NCBI GenBank assembly: GCA_964556675.1
Contig: CAZKYN010000014.1
Span: 1 to 23,844, forward strand
Origin: JBDKTK01 sp964556675
GTDB lineage: Bacteria; Desulfobacterota; Syntrophia; Syntrophales; UBA4778
Length of the DNA: 23,844 nucleotides
Direction: 5' to 3'
The notes under the pieces are model-generated. The model saw only the letters and a program-made list of their open reading frames with translations. It searched no databases and was not told where the DNA came from. Of the stretch, positions 14,721 through 23,166 are shown one piece after another. Positions within the stretch are counted from its first letter, which is position 1, and each line of letters opens with the position of its first letter. A program made the translations under genes and the position numbers.

Positions 14721-15850
14721 TTTTCCTCCCTGATTGCCGGCGTCATAGCCGTCAGGCCTCTCGATTCCTCGATCCGCCGGACCACAAGATCAGCCAGGCT
14801 CTCGTCGTAACCGAGGTTCTTGCCCAGGATGATTTCGATTCCGACGCCTGAATGACGGCGCAACTCCTCCCGGAGCAGTTCGGGTATGTCCTCCCTCATA
14901 TGGACGCCCACGTGCAGGAAATACGGGATCACGATAACGCGCCGGGCGCCGCCTCTCACGCACTTCTCCAGTGCATCGGCAAACCTGGGGCCCAGCATCT
15001 GCATGCTGCATGTTTCGACCAGGGCAAAACCGGCCTTGTCCCGGACGCGGCGCGCGACCTGTTCCATGTCCTCGCCCGCTCCGGGCACACGGCTGCCGTG
15101 CCCGAGCAGGATGATTGCTTCGGTTTGGGCTTGGGCTTCCGGCGCCATCGCGGCGCTCTGCCCGCCTTCGGCGGCCGCAATTGCGCAAAGCGCGTGGACG
15201 ATGCTCACGGCCAGCGTGCTCCCGCCGCGCCTGCCTGTTACGGAAATGAACGGGACGCCGAGCCCGGCGAGTTCCGCCTTGCTCTCCTCCACATTGACAA
15301 AGCCCACTGGCGCCCCGACGACGAAAGCGGGCCGCAGCCCCTCTTCGATGACCAGGCGGTTGAGCTCCAAAAGCGCGACGGGCGCATTGCCGAACACGGC
15401 TATGCCGCCGTCGAGCATCGGCCTCGCCTTCCTCACCGCGAACAGGGAGCGGGGAAGGCCCTGCCGCCGAGCATCCCCGGCAACATCGGGATCGGCAATA
15501 TGGCAGACTATATTGCGCCGCGAATAAGCGGGACAGGCAGCCCTGAGGCGCTCGAGGGAAAGCCCCGCAGCGGCCATGTTCGAATCGACGTAGATCGGGG
15601 CCCCTGTGCGAAACGCGCGGACAGCCGCATCGATGGAGCCAGGGGAGAAGCGGACTGTTTCCATTATCCCGAAATCCCCGGCAGTGTGGATCATCCGGCG
15701 CACGACCTGCCATTCCCGCGGGGTGAATTTGTGCGGCGGCGCCTCCCCGTCGATGATCTCGAACGACCGGGCCTCGATGTCCGGCCCGCTGCGAGGGTTC
15801 CTCAACAGGTCATGGATTGCGGCTTCGGCCTTTAATGCTTGCTTGCTCAT
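14717..15850 (-). CDS. cbiC-cbiX: Cobalt-precorrin-8 methylmutase / sirohydrochlorin cobaltochelatase fusion (CbiC-CbiX)
   Basis: Bifunctional 377-residue protein. The CbiC part (about 1-230) moves the C11 methyl group to C12 to give cobyrinate; it has IEARSFEIID (25-34), the catalytic-histidine motif MIHTAGDFG (53-61, His55), APIYVDSNMAAAG and FVVGAPVGFVNVEESK, and the family GRRGG (206-210). After a short Ala/Gln/Glu linker, the CbiX-type chelatase (about 245-377) carries LLGHGSRVPGAGEDM with His251 and YFLHVGVHMREDIP with His313 and His317, the probable metal ligands. It is short, like a single CbiX domain. ATGA overlaps join it to cbiA and cbiM; AAGGA lies 5 bases before its ATG. Confidence 0.93.
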   Translation of the reverse strand: MSKQALKAEAAIHDLLRNPRSGPDIEARSFEIIDGEAPPHKFTPREWQVVRRMIHTAGDFGIMETVRFSPGSIDAAVRAFRTGAPIYVDSNMAAAGLSLERLRAACPAYSRRNIVCHIADPDVAGDARRQGLPRSLFAVRKARPMLDGGIAVFGNAPVALLELNRLVIEEGLRPAFVVGAPVGFVNVEESKAELAGLGVPFISVTGRRGGSTLAVSIVHALCAIAAAEGGQSAAMAPEAQAQTEAIILLGHGSRVPGAGEDMEQVARRVRDKAGFALVETCSMQMLGPRFADALEKCVRGGARRVIVIPYFLHVGVHMREDIPELLREELRRHSGVGIEIILGKNLGYDESLADLVVRRIEESRGLTAMTPAIREEK

Positions 15851-17232
15851 GATTGTCCTTCACAGGTCTTGATAAAGTATTCCAGCAGCTCGGGGCGGCT
15901 CGCCAGGTGCATGTGGGCGTAACTCGCCAGCACCTTGCCCCGCTGGAACCCCTCTTCCTCCGGAGGCGTCCCCCGCCGCTTTCTCATAATGTATGCGGGG
16001 CGCCAGCCTTCGGCTCCCGCCGGACTCGACAGCAGCTCTGAATAGTGGAACTCGTGGCCGCGGGCGACGCTCCCCTTTTCGCCCCAGAGGGAATCCTCCT
16101 GCAACTCGACCTCCGTATACGAGAGCGCCCGCAGGCTTTTGTGCATTCGGGTCTCCGCGGGCAGGAGACCCACCATGGGATAGACTTCGCCGTCGGTCGT
16201 TTCCAGGCTGCGGCAAAGGTACATCAGGCCGCCGCACTCGGCGTAAACGGGGCGGCCGCTCCGGGCGAACCTGATGATGTCGGCGATCATGGCCGTGTTC
16301 CCGGAGAGCTCCCGCGCCAGTTCTTCGGGGTACCCTCCTCCGAAGTAAAGCGCATCGAGGCAGGCGGGAAGGCCTTTGTCCGCGGCCGGAGAGAAAGCTG
16401 CGAGTTCGCACCCGAGGTCCTCCAACTCGTCGAGGAGGTCGCGGTAATAGAAATGGAACGCACCGTCAAAGGCGATGCCGATCCGGGCCCGGGGGAGGAG
16501 CCTCTTGCGGGGAGGAACTTTTAAATTGAGAGGAGGGGCCGCCTCCGCCAGTTTTACGATCTCCTGCAGCGATGAGCGGGCCTCGAACATATCCGCCAGC
16601 TCTTCGAGTTTCTGCGGCGAGAGGTTGCGCGAGTCCGCCGTAACCAGTCCCAGGTGGCGGCTCGGAAGCCCGGGCAGGCCGCCCCGCGGGACGGCGGCGA
16701 CCAGCGGCGGCAGCGAAGCGGCGCTCAGCGCCTCTTCGAGGAGCTTGCCATGGCGCTCGGAGCCGCAGAGGTTGGCAATAACGCCGCCGATGCGGACTGT
16801 CCTGTCGAATGTGGCATAGCCCTTCACCATGGCGGCAAAGCTCCTGGCCATGCCGTAGACATCGGCCGCGAGGACCACGGGGGCCTTGAGCCATGCGGCT
16901 ATCTCTGCCGTGCTCCCCTCGAGGCTGTCGGGCCCCGTCCCGTCGAAGAGCCCCATTACCCCTTCGATCACCGCAATATCGGCGTCAGCCGTGGCGCGGG
17001 CAAACAGGCCTTCGACATGCTTGCGACCCATCATCCACCCGTCAAGGTTATAGCATGCCCTTCCCGAGGCGATCGTGAGATAGGACGGGTCAAGGAAGTC
17101 GGGGCCGACCTTGAACGTCTGGACGCGATGCCCCCGGCGGCGCAGGGCGGCAACGAGGGCCAGCGTGAGCGAGGTCTTCCCCACGCCGCTGTGCGTGCCC
17201 CCGATTACTATCCTGGGACAGGGCCCGCTCAC
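15847..17232 (-). CDS. cbiA: Cobyrinate a,c-diamide synthase
   Basis: ATP- and glutamine-dependent amidation of the a and c side chains of cobyrinate. The 461-residue protein has an N-terminal dethiobiotin-synthetase-like ATPase domain with P-loop GGTHSGVGKTS (11-21), KVGPDFLDPSYL, EGVMGLFDG (90-98), and a C-terminal class I glutamine amidotransferase domain with FGGGYPEE (297-304), the nucleophile Cys333 in YAECGGLMYL (330-339) and a YAHMHL histidine near the end. The start is GTG 17230-17232, overlapping the adenosyltransferase stop as GTGA. Confidence 0.96.
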   Translation of the reverse strand: MSGPCPRIVIGGTHSGVGKTSLTLALVAALRRRGHRVQTFKVGPDFLDPSYLTIASGRACYNLDGWMMGRKHVEGLFARATADADIAVIEGVMGLFDGTGPDSLEGSTAEIAAWLKAPVVLAADVYGMARSFAAMVKGYATFDRTVRIGGVIANLCGSERHGKLLEEALSAASLPPLVAAVPRGGLPGLPSRHLGLVTADSRNLSPQKLEELADMFEARSSLQEIVKLAEAAPPLNLKVPPRKRLLPRARIGIAFDGAFHFYYRDLLDELEDLGCELAAFSPAADKGLPACLDALYFGGGYPEELARELSGNTAMIADIIRFARSGRPVYAECGGLMYLCRSLETTDGEVYPMVGLLPAETRMHKSLRALSYTEVELQEDSLWGEKGSVARGHEFHYSELLSSPAGAEGWRPAYIMRKRRGTPPEEEGFQRGKVLASYAHMHLASRPELLEYFIKTCEGQS

Positions 17233-17777
17233 TCCTCTACCCCTTTCCGGGCCGGCCGACCGCTTGCCAGGCCGTGTTTGATGTTCTTCATCTCGGTCAC
17301 AGTGTCGGCCAGCTCTATCATTCCCGCAGTCGCATTTCTCCCCGTTAAGACCACTACCGTGTCCGGGTGGGCGTGCCTGACCATTTCGAGGACCTCTTCT
17401 TCGGCCACGAGGCCTTTCGCAACGGCTATCGCTATTTCATCGAGGCAGACCATGTCGTATTTGCCCGAAGAGAGCGCCTCCTGGGCCTTTTTAATCCCGT
17501 CCCCGGCCGCTCGGCAGTGTGCGGAAAATTCCGGGCTCCCGGGCGACGGGACAAATCCCAGGCCTGTCAGGACGATTTCGGCGCCCGGAAGTTTTGCAAA
17601 AGCGGCCGTCTCACCCGTTGAGCCGTCGGATTTGACGAACTGAAGGAAGAGGACTTTCATGCCATGCCCGCTCGCTCTCAGCGCCATGCCGAGGGCGGCC
17701 GTTGTCTTGCCTTTGCCGTCTCCGGTGAAAAGGAGCACGCGGCCAACCGGTCCTTCCTTGTTTCCGTCCGCCGTCAT
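17229..17777 (-). CDS. cobO: Corrinoid adenosyltransferase (CobA/CobO/BtuR family)
   Basis: Adds the 5'-deoxyadenosyl group from ATP to reduced cobalt corrinoids. The 182-residue protein has the P-loop GDGKGKTTAALG (19-30), FLQFVKS, VCLDEI (110-115), LTGRNA (144-149) and DTVTEMKNIKHG (158-169), diagnostic of the BtuR/CobO family. Enteric members are named cobA or btuR and proteobacterial ones cobO; the cobA name is avoided here because it also denotes uroporphyrinogen methyltransferase. It overlaps cbiB and cbiA by 4 bp on each side. Confidence 0.96.
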   Translation of the reverse strand: MTADGNKEGPVGRVLLFTGDGKGKTTAALGMALRASGHGMKVLFLQFVKSDGSTGETAAFAKLPGAEIVLTGLGFVPSPGSPEFSAHCRAAGDGIKKAQEALSSGKYDMVCLDEIAIAVAKGLVAEEEVLEMVRHAHPDTVVVLTGRNATAGMIELADTVTEMKNIKHGLASGRPARKGVEE

Positions 17778-18727
17778 AATATCCCTCTCATTCCTTTTGC
17801 AAGCACAATCCCCGCTATGACCGCAACCGCCGTCGCGGCGAACATCAGGCCGTTGGCCTTGGGTATCAGTGCCCTCTCGATGGGGTTCACGGGGTCGCCC
17901 ATGAAGGGCATGGGGTCAAGTTTTCCCTTGCGCCACACCGGCCCGCCCAGCTGCACTCCCAAAGCTCCCGCCATGGCCGCCTCGGAAAGCCCGGAGTTGG
18001 GGCTTGCGTGGAGTCGCCCGTCGCGGCGGGTGATGATGACGGCCCGCCGGGGCCTCATGCCGGTAAGCAATGCTGCGGCGGCAATAAGCAGCGCGGTGAT
18101 CCTGGACGGGGCCCAGTTGGCGAGGTCGTCGATTTTTGCCGCACACCAGCCGAATTCAAGATACCTTTCGTTCTTGTAGCCGAATGTGGAGTCGAGGGTG
18201 TTTATGGCTTTATACACGATGGCTCCCACAGGCCCAAACAGGAAGGCGTAGAAAAGCGGAGCAATGACGCCGTCGCTGGTATTCTCGGCGACACTCTCCA
18301 CGGCGGCCCTCACCACGTCGTCCTCTTCCATTTGTTGCGTGTCCCGCCCGACTATCCAGGAGACGCGCTGCCTGGCGGCATCCAGACTGCCCGCCTCGAG
18401 CGCCCGGTACACCTCTGCGCTGTGACGGGCGAGGTCCCGCGCGGCGATGCATGTGTAGATGAAAAAGATGGACATGGCGTCCGCAGCCCACGGGTGAAGC
18501 GTCCCGGCCAGCTTCACAAGCGCCCAGGCAGCCAGGCCGGAACAGCCTGTCACCATCAAAGCCGCGGCAATCCCGGCGGCCCGCGCGGCCGGGAACATCC
18601 TTCTGGAGACCGGTTCCAGCACGAGCGCAAAACGCCCCATAATCTTCACGGGATGGGGAAACCACCGGGGATCGCCCAGCAGGAGGTCCAGGACAACGGC
18701 TGTCAGAACCTGGTATTCGATGTTCAT
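17774..18727 (-). CDS. cbiB: Adenosylcobinamide-phosphate synthase
   Basis: Membrane enzyme that joins adenosylcobyric acid to (R)-1-amino-2-propanol O-2-phosphate. The 317-residue protein has DLLLGDPRWFPHPVKIMG (14-31), ESVAENTSDGVIAPLFY (144-160), INTLDSTFGYKNERY, and SPNSGLSEAAMAG, all conserved in CbiB/CobD, plus several hydrophobic helices (about 5-17, 46-74, 82-95, 155-171, 295-312). The ATG overlaps the fused cobD-cbiP stop as ATGA, directly after the gene that would supply both of its substrates. Confidence 0.96.
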   Translation of the reverse strand: MNIEYQVLTAVVLDLLLGDPRWFPHPVKIMGRFALVLEPVSRRMFPAARAAGIAAALMVTGCSGLAAWALVKLAGTLHPWAADAMSIFFIYTCIAARDLARHSAEVYRALEAGSLDAARQRVSWIVGRDTQQMEEDDVVRAAVESVAENTSDGVIAPLFYAFLFGPVGAIVYKAINTLDSTFGYKNERYLEFGWCAAKIDDLANWAPSRITALLIAAAALLTGMRPRRAVIITRRDGRLHASPNSGLSEAAMAGALGVQLGGPVWRKGKLDPMPFMGDPVNPIERALIPKANGLMFAATAVAVIAGIVLAKGMRGIL

Positions 18728-21318
18728 CGCAGCCCCATGAGTTTGTATATTTCCTCAATGCGCAGGCTCGCGCGGACCACGTCCGCGAGACGGTCGAAAG
18801 CGGGATCGAGGTCGTAAGTCGCCGTAACGGCCCCTTTCGGGTCAAGTCCCCTGCGCTTCCGCAGGCCGTCTATGAACCAGCGCCGGAACCCGTCGGCGTC
18901 AAAGATGCCGTGCAGGTAAGTGCCCCAGACCTTGCGTTCGCTTGAGCGCAGCCCGATCACCTCGCCGTCGTCTCGCAAAACGAGCGGCTCCGTGCCGTTT
19001 CCACCGGTCTGCCCGTGGTGGATCTCGTAGCCCCTGAGCGGCAGCCCGGAATCGACGTGGCGCGCCGCCGCGAGGCGCAGCGTTTTCTCCTTCATCAGCA
19101 CCGTCGAGATCGGCAGCAGCCCCAGACCCGCCACGGTCCGCCCGCCCGATTCGATACCGTGCGGATCGGCTATCTCGGACCCCAGGAGCTGGAATCCCCC
19201 GCAGATCCCGATTATCTCGGTTCTCCCGTCAGCGGCAAGTTTAAGGATGGGCCCGGCCAGCCCCCGGCTGTGCAGGTACTGCATGTCGCCGATTACGTTC
19301 TTGCTTCCCGGCAGGATGACGGCGTCGGGGCTGTTCAGGTCGCGGACCGAACGGACCACCCGGAGCCGCACATCCGGCTCGAGCCGCAGGGCGTCAAAGT
19401 CGGTGAAATTGGATATATGGGGGAGGTCGATAACAGCGACTTCTATCTCCTTATTTTCCTCTTCCGGGCTGTTTTCAACAGTTGCCGCGTAAATGCCCAT
19501 GCGGCTCTTGAAGGTTACCGAGTCCTCCTCCGGCAGGCCCAGGTCGCGTATATAGGGGACCGTCCCGAAGGTCGGGCGCCCGGTATGGCGCTCTGTGTAA
19601 TCGACGGCGTCCCTGAGCAGCGCCTCATCGCCCCGGAACCGGTTGATGATGAAGCCCGCAATGAGCGCGCGCTCCCATTCGGATAGGACCTCCATTGTGC
19701 CTACGAACGAGGCAAAGACGCCGCCTCGGTCGATATCGCCGACCAGCAGGACCGGAGCGCCCGCATATTGCGCCATGCGCATATTGACGATGTCGTGATG
19801 CTTCAGGTTAACTTCGGCGGGGCTCCCGGCGCCCTCGAGGACCACGACATCGAATTCGGCTGACAGCGAATCGAAAGCCTGCTGCGCCGCCGCGAATGCC
19901 TGCGGCTTGTAGCGGATATAGGATGCCACCTCCATGTTCGCAACGGGGTTTCCCATCACGATCACTTGCGAGCCCGTGTCGGTGTTGGGCTTGAGCAGGA
20001 TGGGGTTCATCCGCACATCCGGGGCCAGCCGGCAGGCCTGGGCCTGGACTGCCTGGGCGCGGCCCATCTCGCCGCCGGCGGCTGTCACGTGCGAATTGAG
20101 CGACATGTTCTGCGACTTGAAAGGGGCGACACTGTATCCGTCCTGCAGGAGTATCCGGCACAGGGCAGCCGTCAGGATGCTCTTGCCTGCATTGGAACTG
20201 GTGCCCTGGAACATGATTGCCGGCTTCTTCTTCCGCAGCGCCGTTTTTGCAGTCCCGCCGAGAACTGACGCCAGAGCGGCGCACAGCTGTTCGTTCTCCC
20301 TTTCCGTCCGGACCGCAACCCGGAAGAACCGGCTGTCGAGGCCTTCGAAATTACTGCAAACCCGGATTGCCACGCCCTTGCGGATGAGCCGCGCCGCTAG
20401 TTCAAGCGCATCGATGCCGCTTTTATCGATCCGCACGAGAAGGAAATTGGCCTCCCCCGGATACACGGCCAGTCCGGGAACTCTTTCGAGCCCGGACGAC
20501 AGAGCCTCCCTTGCCGTTTTCACGTAGGCCCTGGTTTCCACGGCATAGCTCTCGTCCATGAGAGCCGCCCCTCCCGCCGCCTGGGCAAGGCTGTTCACAG
20601 TCCAGGGCGGCAGGAAATCGCGCATTTTCGCAATCAGCTCCGGCGAGCCTGCGGCAAAGCCCAGCCGCAGTCCCGGGATGGCGTAAAATTTTGTCATCGA
20701 GCCCAGGACGATGATGTTCGCCGGCCTCTCGCGGACGAGGCGGTCGATGCCCGCAACGAAGTCCGCGAAGGCCTCGTCCACGACGAAGAGCGACTTCGGA
20801 CGGCTGCGGGCCAGAATCCGGAGGTCTTCCGCCCTGCTGGAAAGGCCGGTTGGGTTATTGGGCTGGCCGATGAAGACAATGTCGCCGTCAGATATGAATT
20901 TCTGAAGTGAGGCGATATTGAGGCTTAGCCCTTCCTCCCGCTTCAGCAGGAACTTCTCGACAGCCGTTCCGGCCTGCCTGCAGGCTGATTCATAATCGGC
21001 GTAAGCGGGGGCGGTCACTACAGCGCGCTTGCTGCGGAAGGCGCGGGGAATCACGTAGAGAAGCTCCGTCGAACCGTTGCCGAAAATAATTTCGCCGGGG
21101 GAAACGCCCCAGCGCCTGCAGAAGGCCTGGACAAGCCCTGTGCAATCCGGGTCGGGATAATGGACAAGCCTTTCCAGTTCGCGGCTGACCAGGGCCCGGA
21201 ACCAGGAGGGCGGCCCCAAAGGGTTGATGTTCGCCGAAAAGTCCAGGACCCGCGATTCGGGTATCCCGGACACCTGGGCCAGGTAGCGCGTATTCCCGCC
21301 ATGCTTGAGGATATTCAT
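18724..21318 (-). CDS. cobD-cbiP: Fused threonine-phosphate decarboxylase / adenosylcobyric acid synthase (CobD-CbiP)
   Basis: An 864-residue two-enzyme protein. Residues 1 to about 355 are a PLP-dependent class I/II aminotransferase-fold decarboxylase: LDFSANINPLGPP (25-37), QPNNPTG (152-158), VVDEAF (179-184), and the PLP lysine Lys210 in SMTKFYAIPGLRLGF. It makes (R)-1-amino-2-propanol phosphate from threonine phosphate. After a short GGTAKTALRKKKP linker, residues 367-864 are CbiP: P-loop FQGTSSNAGKS (370-380), KSQNMSLNSHVTA, LEGAGSPAEVNL, GICGGFQLLG with nucleophile Cys706, and GTYLHGIF with His803. It amidates four side chains. ATG 21316-21318 overlaps the cobS stop as ATGA; the frame also stays open upstream across cobS, but those residues are not family-like. 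Confidence 0.95.
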   Translation of the reverse strand: MNILKHGGNTRYLAQVSGIPESRVLDFSANINPLGPPSWFRALVSRELERLVHYPDPDCTGLVQAFCRRWGVSPGEIIFGNGSTELLYVIPRAFRSKRAVVTAPAYADYESACRQAGTAVEKFLLKREEGLSLNIASLQKFISDGDIVFIGQPNNPTGLSSRAEDLRILARSRPKSLFVVDEAFADFVAGIDRLVRERPANIIVLGSMTKFYAIPGLRLGFAAGSPELIAKMRDFLPPWTVNSLAQAAGGAALMDESYAVETRAYVKTAREALSSGLERVPGLAVYPGEANFLLVRIDKSGIDALELAARLIRKGVAIRVCSNFEGLDSRFFRVAVRTERENEQLCAALASVLGGTAKTALRKKKPAIMFQGTSSNAGKSILTAALCRILLQDGYSVAPFKSQNMSLNSHVTAAGGEMGRAQAVQAQACRLAPDVRMNPILLKPNTDTGSQVIVMGNPVANMEVASYIRYKPQAFAAAQQAFDSLSAEFDVVVLEGAGSPAEVNLKHHDIVNMRMAQYAGAPVLLVGDIDRGGVFASFVGTMEVLSEWERALIAGFIINRFRGDEALLRDAVDYTERHTGRPTFGTVPYIRDLGLPEEDSVTFKSRMGIYAATVENSPEEENKEIEVAVIDLPHISNFTDFDALRLEPDVRLRVVRSVRDLNSPDAVILPGSKNVIGDMQYLHSRGLAGPILKLAADGRTEIIGICGGFQLLGSEIADPHGIESGGRTVAGLGLLPISTVLMKEKTLRLAAARHVDSGLPLRGYEIHHGQTGGNGTEPLVLRDDGEVIGLRSSERKVWGTYLHGIFDADGFRRWFIDGLRKRRGLDPKGAVTATYDLDPAFDRLADVVRASLRIEEIYKLMGLR

Positions 21319-22070
21319 GCGATCAGTCCCCTGTGGATGCCCGCGGCGGCCACCAGCAGCGGTACGAGTTCCACGACCTCGCAGGTGGCGCCGATCGTGT
21401 CGCCCGTTATGCCTCCAATCTTGCCGTTCGTGTAAACCGCGGCCAGTGCGGTTGCGAGCGCCGCGCCGAGAGCGGCGACAAGCCCCAGCCGGCCCGCCGA
21501 CGCCACGCCCGTGGCGGCCAGAAAGAAAAACCCCCATACAACCCAAAGCCAAGTGCGGCCGCGCATGAATATGCTCCCCAAACCTCCATCGGGCCGGGCG
21601 TAAGGAAGAGCGCCCATGATCATGATAATTGCGCAACGCCCCGCGACCGGCATGATAAGGATTGCCGCCGGCCGGACCGCGCCGGTTATGGAGGCAAGCA
21701 GGGCCACTTTCATCAGCAGGACGGAGACAACGGCTATGACCCCCATGGGCCCGGTGCGGCTGTCCTTCATTATCTCCAGCACCCTCTCGCGCGGCCGCGA
21801 GCTCATGAACCCGTCGGCTGTATCGGCAAGCCCGTCAAGGTGGAACCCCCCGGTCATAATCACGAGGGCCGCCACGATGATCGCGCTCGCTGGAAGAGCC
21901 GGCAGGAGCAGCGACAGACCCGCATCCATTGCCGACAGCAGCGCCCCCAGGACCAGGCCCGCCGCCGGGAAAAGGTAAACGCTCCTCTCCAGGTCCCTGT
22001 GCGTGCCGCCCAGGGCCGCGGGGATGGGGATTGCCGTCAGGAACTGGAGCGCTGCGAAAAAGGGTTTCAT
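21315..22070 (-). CDS. cobS: Adenosylcobinamide-GDP ribazoletransferase (cobalamin synthase)
   Basis: Membrane enzyme joining adenosylcobinamide-GDP to alpha-ribazole (phosphate). The 251-residue protein has FLTAIPIP (10-17), TGGFHLDGLADTADGF (73-88), MKDSRTGPMG (101-110) and GGITGDTIGATCEVVEL near the C terminus, the family's metal- and substrate-binding motifs, with about five to six hydrophobic helices. It begins 20 bases after cobT with AGG about 5-7 bases before the ATG, and overlaps cobD-cbiP as ATGA. Confidence 0.96.
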   Translation of the reverse strand: MKPFFAALQFLTAIPIPAALGGTHRDLERSVYLFPAAGLVLGALLSAMDAGLSLLLPALPASAIIVAALVIMTGGFHLDGLADTADGFMSSRPRERVLEIMKDSRTGPMGVIAVVSVLLMKVALLASITGAVRPAAILIMPVAGRCAIIMIMGALPYARPDGGLGSIFMRGRTWLWVVWGFFFLAATGVASAGRLGLVAALGAALATALAAVYTNGKIGGITGDTIGATCEVVELVPLLVAAAGIHRGLIA

Positions 22071-22089
22071 TCGCCTGCCTTATTTGCTT

Positions 22090-23154
22090 CTATTTATCAG
22101 GTTTGGAGACCGAGGCCTCTTCAAAGGTGGCCACCTCCGTCAAGACCCGGACCGCAGCCTCTACTATGTTCATGGCCAGCGCTGCGCCCGTCCCCTCGCC
22201 CAGCCTCATGTCCAGGTCCAGCAGGGGCTCTTTGCCGAGCGCCGCCAGGGCGACGCGATGGCCCCGCTCGACGCTTCGGTGCGCGGCGATCATGAAATCG
22301 CCCGCCGTCGGGCAAAGCCTTTGCGCAACCAGGGCTCCCGCCGCCGAGATGAACCCGTCGACGAGGACGGGCTTGCGGAGCGAAGCGCACCCGAGGATAA
22401 GGCCCGCTATGCCCCCGATCTCAAAGCCCCCCACCTTCGCGAGCACGTCCAGGGGGTCGCGCGGGTCCGGGCGGTTCACGTCGATAGCCCGCTGGATCAC
22501 GTCTATCTTGCGCTCCAGCTGATCGTCGTCTATCCCGGTGCCCCTGCCCGTGACTTCCCTTATGGAAGCCCCGCTGAGCAGCGCAACTATGGCGCTGGAA
22601 GGAGTCGTGTTGCCGATGCCCATCTCGCCCGTTCCAAAGATATCGGCAGCGGAGCCAAGCTCCAGGGCGACTGAGATGCCCGCCTCGATGGAATTCACCG
22701 CCTCGCCTCGCGTCATGGCGGGCCCCCGGGCCATGTTTTTTGTCCCGGCGGCAATCCGCCGCGACATGATTTCGCCCGCAGCCGCCGGCCCGGACAGATC
22801 GCCAGCCACTCCCATGTCCACCACGACGACCCGGGCGCCCGCCTGCCGCGCCAGGGCGTTAATGCCGGCGCCGCCGTTCACGAAGTTAAAGACCATCTGG
22901 GGAGTAACCTCGCTCGGGTATTTGCTGACCCCCTCGGCCGTGACTCCATGATCGCCCGCCATTGTGACCACGACCTTGGACCCGGTCGGGGGCCGCAGCG
23001 ATCCGGTCATGCCCGCCAGGTCCTCCGCAAGGTCCAGCAGCCGGCCCAGGGCCCAGAAAGGCATGGTCAACTGCTCAAGCCGGGAATGCGCCTGAGCGCG
23101 CGCCACCCGGTCCTGCGGTTTGATCCCGTCAAGCGTTTTAGCCAGCAGATCCAT
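22090..23154 (-). CDS. cobT: Nicotinate-nucleotide--dimethylbenzimidazole phosphoribosyltransferase
   Basis: Activates the lower-ligand base (dimethylbenzimidazole or a related benzimidazole or purine) as its alpha-ribotide using nicotinate mononucleotide. The 354-residue product has VTMAGDHGVTAEGVSKYP (63-80), EMGIGNTTPSSA, GRGTGIDDD and the catalytic Glu320 in RLGEGTGAALAM. Length matches the family. A strong AGGAGG lies 5 bases before the ATG at 23152-23154, and the gene starts 12 bases after cobU. The actual lower ligand cannot be read from this sequence. Confidence 0.97.
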   Translation of the reverse strand: MDLLAKTLDGIKPQDRVARAQAHSRLEQLTMPFWALGRLLDLAEDLAGMTGSLRPPTGSKVVVTMAGDHGVTAEGVSKYPSEVTPQMVFNFVNGGAGINALARQAGARVVVVDMGVAGDLSGPAAAGEIMSRRIAAGTKNMARGPAMTRGEAVNSIEAGISVALELGSAADIFGTGEMGIGNTTPSSAIVALLSGASIREVTGRGTGIDDDQLERKIDVIQRAIDVNRPDPRDPLDVLAKVGGFEIGGIAGLILGCASLRKPVLVDGFISAAGALVAQRLCPTAGDFMIAAHRSVERGHRVALAALGKEPLLDLDMRLGEGTGAALAMNIVEAAVRVLTEVATFEEASVSKPDK

Positions 23155-23166
23155 CCACTCCTCCTG

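Noticed and set aside
21319..21636. N-terminal extension of the cobD-cbiP frame
   Set aside because: It overlaps cobS in another frame and is not family-like; the ATG at 21318 gives the expected N terminus and a 4-bp overlap.
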